Shown here: one piece after another, positions 42,601-45,450 of the stretch | Position numbering within the stretch: position 1 is the first letter of the stretch | Layout of the letters: every line of letters starts with the position of its first letter | From: Planctomycetota bacterium | Lineage (GTDB): Bacteria; JAJVIF01; JAPKYR01 | Assembly: GCA_030614715.1 (NCBI GenBank) | Contig: JAUWTM010000013.1 | Span: 1 to 45,450, forward strand | DNA length: 45,450 nt | Reading direction: 5' to 3' | Made by a program: the position numbers and the translations under genes | The notes under the pieces: generated by a model | The model's database searches: none | Seen by the model: only the letters and a program-made list of their open reading frames with translations | What the model was told of the DNA's origin: nothing

Positions 42601-42783
42601 AATTCCCCATCGAAGGTCTATCGCGCCCCACGTGACTCCGCGCTTCTCGCACATGCTCCGGAGCTGCGGAAACACGTGCTTTACCAGATGCTCGCGCTCC
42701 TCCTTCATGTCATGAAAGGTCGAGGAGATGAATACACGGATTACCCGATTTTTCACTAAGTCAGGTGTCAGTACTGCCTTCAT
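39601..42783 (-). CDS. DUF4062 (TIR-like)-NACHT/STAND-TPR protein
   Basis: The 1060-residue protein has three parts. Residues 15-150 are DUF4062, a TIR-like Rossmann domain: RVFISSTFHDMKEEREHLVK, AIDLRWGITDEEQ, CLREIGECKPFFIGMLGDRY. Residues 236-700 are a NACHT-type STAND ATPase with Walker A GESGSGKS (280-287) and Walker B VLILDA (371-376), then ILSTLPGRPLDDL. Residues 730-1009 are seven 40-residue TPR-type units with a cap ending ILDKIRAELEK. The same plan occurs in animal NPHP3 and NWD1/TEP1-like proteins and in bacterial conflict systems. The start follows AGGAGG. STAND proteins sense a ligand through the C-terminal repeats, oligomerise and activate the N-terminal effector. An anti-phage or self/non-self role is inference. 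Its effectorless paralogue follows 40 bases downstream. Confidence 0.92.
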   Translation of the reverse strand: MKAVLTPDLVKNRVIRVFISSTFHDMKEEREHLVKHVFPQLRSMCEKRGVTWGAIDLRWGITDEEQAEGKVLPICLREIGECKPFFIGMLGDRYGSVPDEIPEELVNREPWLDEHRDRSVCELEILHGALNDPGTADHAYFYLRDPVYVNTVTAEKRVELIESPTNDEIEQLGDAKAENRAQQRRKKLIDLKDRIRQSGLPVRESYENPKQLGERVLEDFRTVIDDLFPEDEEFDPLDQEAAEHDAFAQSRFRVYIRRDEYFDRLNGHVQSDGQPLVVLGESGSGKSALLANWIEKYREEHPEDHVITHFIGATPYSADWAAMLRRIMGEFKRRFDIQQDIPTEPDKLRPAFTNWLHMASAAAGQGDAKIVLILDALNQLEDRDQAPDLVWLPPSIPENIRLILSTLPGRPLDDLTKREWSTMDVMPLQDSECRQLIDDYLGFYGKNLNTVRIDKITSSEHTSNPLYLRALLDELRQFGVHPNLNRAIKYFLDADTIPALYEKILRRLEQDYDREWPGLVQDAMTCIWASRRGLSEEELLDLLGTDGEPLPRGQWIRFHDAVERMWVNRGGLLGFAHDYIREAIHERYLHDEKKQKAARLLLADYFTGKDINPRKVDELPWQLSEAEDWQRLNDLLGDLEFFHEAWEKDQFEVKTCWAKVENSSDLSLVDAYQRVLVAPDKVTNDETVMHISNLLADTGHLSESLILHKFLTDIYRKSGENKKLSVSLRVQGVILWHQADCDGAMELFKEDERICRELGDKQELSSSQCNQGNILWQRGDYDGAMALFKEHERISRELGDKSGLSKSFSNQGGILWQRGDLEGAMELFKEDERICRELGNKSGLSKSLGYQGIILYLRGDLDGAMKLYKEQERICREFGDKFGLSSSLGNQGLLLKDRGDYDGAMVLYKKQERICREFNDKRGLSASLSNQGNILKDRGDYDGALKFYKEKEYICRELSDKHELSISLVGQGDAYKELGEYDKAMNLLREAESIAREIGIPDQEAQSLSQQADVLFRQGEPEKALPLAEEAYEIATRHEFADQIETSKAILDKIRAELEK
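39757..40596 (-). repeat. 120-bp coding repeat array, seven units (DUF4062-STAND gene)
   Basis: Seven 120-bp units encode 40-residue repeats, six canonical plus one divergent before the cap. The unit consensus is the same as in the downstream paralogue, which has one unit more. Confidence 0.85.
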
Positions 42784-42818
42784 GAGAGCCTCCTACTTAT
42801 TTCAGTTAGTACAGTTTC

Positions 42819-45450
42819 CTACCAGCAACCATCGGAAAGGTGCTTTGTCAGGAAGGCATCGCTGCCGCCATTGGACATATGGTCATCAGTATCATTGTTG
42901 CATGGTGGTTCAGTTGGAGCGAAATCTACTGTGCTGTAGAAATAGCCTGTGACATAAGCACTCCCGGAGTTATCGGTAGCGACATCCAGACCTAGATCGA
43001 AATATCCACTCCCCCAAGTCTGAACCCAGTCAAAATTACCCAAATCATCGAACTTACTGAGGAAGACATCAACCCCACCGTATGAGGTTCTAGACTCACC
43101 ACCCTCAGGATCGAAATCAACGACACTAGAAAAATAACCGACATTATAGACGTCCCCGGAATCGCCAACGGCCAACGCCCTTCCTAGATCGGGTCCTGTG
43201 CCTCCCCATGTCCTTGCCCAATTGTAATTACCCAATGTATTAATGCTGCTAAGGAAAACATCGTAATCACCAAGCGAGGTGTGTGGGTCGCCACCACTGG
43301 GATTGAAATCAGCTGTGCCTTCAAAAATACCGGTAACATATACACTGCCAACATCGTCAGCAATGAGGCCCAAACCTTCATCCACTCCGGTTCCACCCCA
43401 GGTCCGTGCCCAGTCGTAGGTACCGGAAGAATTGAACTTGCTCAGGTACACATCATAACTACCGTTCGATGCCTGGTTGTCACCACCATCAGGATCGAAA
43501 TAAGCTCCATAACCAAAATAACCCGTAATAAAAATGTTACCAGAACTGTCCGATGCAACACCAAGACCCCGGTCCTGGTTATAACCACCCCAAGTCTGTG
43601 CCCATAAAAAGTTTCCGAGAGCATCGAATTTACATAGAAAAGCATCATCAACACCATACGAACTGTGTTCATCACCACCATCCGGGTCGAAATCAACTGT
43701 GCCATAAAATTTACCAGTTACGTAAACAGCTCCAGATCCGTCAGCGGTTACATCTTGTCCGTAATCAGTTCCCGATCCACCCCATACTTGAGCCCATTTG
43801 TAATTACCTGAGGACTCGAACTTGCTCACGAAGACATCATAATCACCATTCGACGTCTGGAGATCACCCCCACCGGGATTGAAGTCTACGGAGTTCATGA
43901 AATGACCCGTAACGAATACATTTCCCAAGCTGTCAGTCGCAACTCCTCCTTCAATATATTCATTCCCCGGGCCACCCCAAGTCAGCGCCCAAATAAAGTT
44001 TCCAGAGGCATCGAATTTACTCAGGAAAACGTCACGCCCACCATTTGAACTCTGCTCATCACCACCTTCCGGATCAAATTCAACTGTGCCACTGAATTGG
44101 CCTGCAACGTAGATATTCCCAATGCTGTCAGTGGCAACGCTTCGGCCGGAATCCCAATCTGTGCCCCCCCAAGTCCTTGCCCAGCCCATGCCGGTAACAC
44201 TGAAATCTCCATCGGATACATCATTCACTTCAGGATCTTCCGTCGAGCTGATCCTGATGCGTACTGAATCGGACGGCGGACACTGGATCGGATCCCATAT
44301 GTAACTGCCGTCGTCCCCCTCATCCGAAGTAATTTGATTGATGTCTGAGTCGAAATTATCCCTTGAATACTCGATGAACAAGGTACCCGTGACGTTACCC
44401 GAGTCCCAGGTTATCTCCTCGCTGCTTCCGTTCTCCCATTCCTCTCCGCCATTGGGGCTGGTTACCTCGATCCATGCAGGAATCTCATCCGTGACTGCGA
44501 GGTCGTACCGGAAGAAAGCCGCAAGGGTATCATTGCCGGCCTGGTTGGGGACGCCGAAGTCGTTTGAATAATCCTCACCGGCGATCTCAGCGATCACCCA
44601 GAACTCGTTACCATCGAGTGCATTAACATTATCGGCCGGGATCTCGACATGATACGTGGAATAGTTCTCTCCACCTCCGACACCGACCATCTCAGTTCCG
44701 GTAAATTCGTGTGGGGTTGTCAGGACTGTTGACTCAAGAACGATCTTCGAAGGCTGCTCACCCCATGCATAGAGGCTGATGTCCAGGTTAAGATTACCTC
44801 CGTTAGTTCCAGGATCGATATAAAAAATGCTGCTGTTGTCATCGATCCGGCACCCCACCGCCTCGGGGGCATTCGATGGATGAACGTCCTCCGCCTCCCA
44901 GTTCGCCAGAACCGCATAGCCGTAAGTAATTCCCTTCGTGTCAGGGAATCTCAGGTAGTAATTCCGTCGGTTTGTCGAGCCGGACGCAAATACACCGTTA
45001 TTACCGGTGGACGTCAGAAAATCCCAGAGGTTTTCCGTTACGTGAAGACCGTCCGCGAAGTATTTGAAGGGATTCAGGGTCGCGTCGCCATAAAATCCCG
45101 GTGTAGCCACGTTCCCCGGCGTGTAACCGAACAATCCGGGGACTGTAAACTCACCAGGATTAAACCAACGGGTGTAACCGTCCGCGTTCAGTAGCGCCTG
45201 ATCCACTCCTGGTTCGGCATAACGAAGATTACCGTTGTATGCGAGTGAATCGGAGCTGTCGCCGATGAACACACCTCTGACATCATAGCCATCGTACTGA
45301 TGCAGGCCCGGCAGCGGGTGAGTGAGGCCCACGTCGATATCGACATCGATGTAACCGGGACCACTCGGTGTGTCGTTAATGCTGAATTGCAGTCCAGCGG
45401 GATTATTATTCAGGAAAGTAACGACATTTGCTGCAAACATCACCTTGCGA
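42819..45450 (-). CDS. Large multi-domain SBBP beta-propeller protein, 5' end outside window
   Basis: The frame is open at the right edge, so the N-terminus and any signal peptide are outside. Visible residues (about 875) comprise an N-terminal beta-rich region (to about 320), a Ser-Thr-rich Kre9/Knh1-like domain (ITSPNGGEEWENGSSEEITW to FSVTG, about 330-420), and seven SBBP repeats of about 63 residues. Each repeat reads WARTWGGTxxDxGRxVATDS, GNIYVTGxFxGTVDFDP, GGDxxxSNGxxDVFLSKFD. It ends GGSDAFLTKHLSDGCW, with a terminal fold similar to the lipoprotein trio at 1098-5816. Likely secreted or surface exposed; repeated Asp motifs could bind Ca2+. Its stop is 35 bases before the DUF4062-STAND start, on the same strand. 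Whether they are co-transcribed is not known. Confidence 0.88.
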   Translation of the reverse strand, partial: RKVMFAANVVTFLNNNPAGLQFSINDTPSGPGYIDVDIDVGLTHPLPGLHQYDGYDVRGVFIGDSSDSLAYNGNLRYAEPGVDQALLNADGYTRWFNPGEFTVPGLFGYTPGNVATPGFYGDATLNPFKYFADGLHVTENLWDFLTSTGNNGVFASGSTNRRNYYLRFPDTKGITYGYAVLANWEAEDVHPSNAPEAVGCRIDDNSSIFYIDPGTNGGNLNLDISLYAWGEQPSKIVLESTVLTTPHEFTGTEMVGVGGGENYSTYHVEIPADNVNALDGNEFWVIAEIAGEDYSNDFGVPNQAGNDTLAAFFRYDLAVTDEIPAWIEVTSPNGGEEWENGSSEEITWDSGNVTGTLFIEYSRDNFDSDINQITSDEGDDGSYIWDPIQCPPSDSVRIRISSTEDPEVNDVSDGDFSVTGMGWARTWGGTDWDSGRSVATDSIGNIYVAGQFSGTVEFDPEGGDEQSSNGGRDVFLSKFDASGNFIWALTWGGPGNEYIEGGVATDSLGNVFVTGHFMNSVDFNPGGGDLQTSNGDYDVFVSKFESSGNYKWAQVWGGSGTDYGQDVTADGSGAVYVTGKFYGTVDFDPDGGDEHSSYGVDDAFLCKFDALGNFLWAQTWGGYNQDRGLGVASDSSGNIFITGYFGYGAYFDPDGGDNQASNGSYDVYLSKFNSSGTYDWARTWGGTGVDEGLGLIADDVGSVYVTGIFEGTADFNPSGGDPHTSLGDYDVFLSSINTLGNYNWARTWGGTGPDLGRALAVGDSGDVYNVGYFSSVVDFDPEGGESRTSYGGVDVFLSKFDDLGNFDWVQTWGSGYFDLGLDVATDNSGSAYVTGYFYSTVDFAPTEPPCNNDTDDHMSNGGSDAFLTKHLSDGCW

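Overview
The window comes from a Gram-negative bacterium. It carries LPS-export genes (a LptA/OstA-like protein, LptB, a LptF/LptG-type permease), several lipoproteins with clear lipoboxes, strong Shine-Dalgarno sites and sigma70-like promoters. Base composition is moderate. Nothing fixes the phylum. The many SBBP-type beta-propeller proteins, HEAT and TPR lipoproteins, VIT-vWA protein and DUF4062-NACHT-TPR proteins suit a little-cultured, environmentally complex lineage; that is inference.

Layout, left to right. (1) 1-1113: a TPR protein cut by the window edge overlaps a NrdG-like radical SAM activase. (2) 1098-5816, minus strand: three tandem paralogous propeller lipoproteins joined by ATGA overlaps; the third has a frameshift in a 7-base homopolymer. 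(3) 5884-6902: two cold-shock proteins around a small membrane protein. (4) 6969-9318: palindromic GGGGAC repeats, a Na/Ca exchanger-family protein and an ADP-ribosylglycohydrolase remnant that has lost its catalytic middle. (5) 9407-11234: a lipoprotein, a small membrane protein, and an ArsR-type regulator followed by a Cys/His-rich small protein with a similar helical tail. (6) 11302-14900: a HEAT-repeat lipoprotein and a secreted VIT-vWA protein. (7) 15131-18739: a CocE-type hydrolase, then the two aconitase X subunits split by a 54-residue membrane protein. (8) 19027-22948: sucC, sucD and ATP-dependent pckA, a central-carbon block linking succinyl-CoA, succinate, oxaloacetate and PEP. (9) 23139-32822: a zinc-ribbon protein on the plus strand, then a long minus-strand run of phosphomannomutase/phosphoglucomutase, TPR lipoprotein, deoB, lptA-like, lptB (frameshifted as read), methyltransferase, lptF/G and an aldo/keto reductase. 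(10) 33747-36620: a five-LysM NlpC/P60 hydrolase, a MarR regulator and the initiator tRNA gene. (11) 36933-42783: two tandem STAND ATPases, one with an N-terminal DUF4062 (TIR-like) domain and one without, both ending in recombination-prone 40-residue TPR arrays. (12) 42819-45450: a large seven-repeat propeller protein cut by the right edge.

The best candidate for a little-described system is the STAND pair: a full-length effector-NTPase-sensor protein beside an effectorless paralogue with its own ribosome binding site and a different repeat count. Smaller leads are the interrupted aconitase X operon, the ArsR/Cys-His pair, the homopolymer frameshift in a surface lipoprotein and the in-frame collapse of the ADP-ribosylglycohydrolase. 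No phage, transposase, integrase or CRISPR array was seen.
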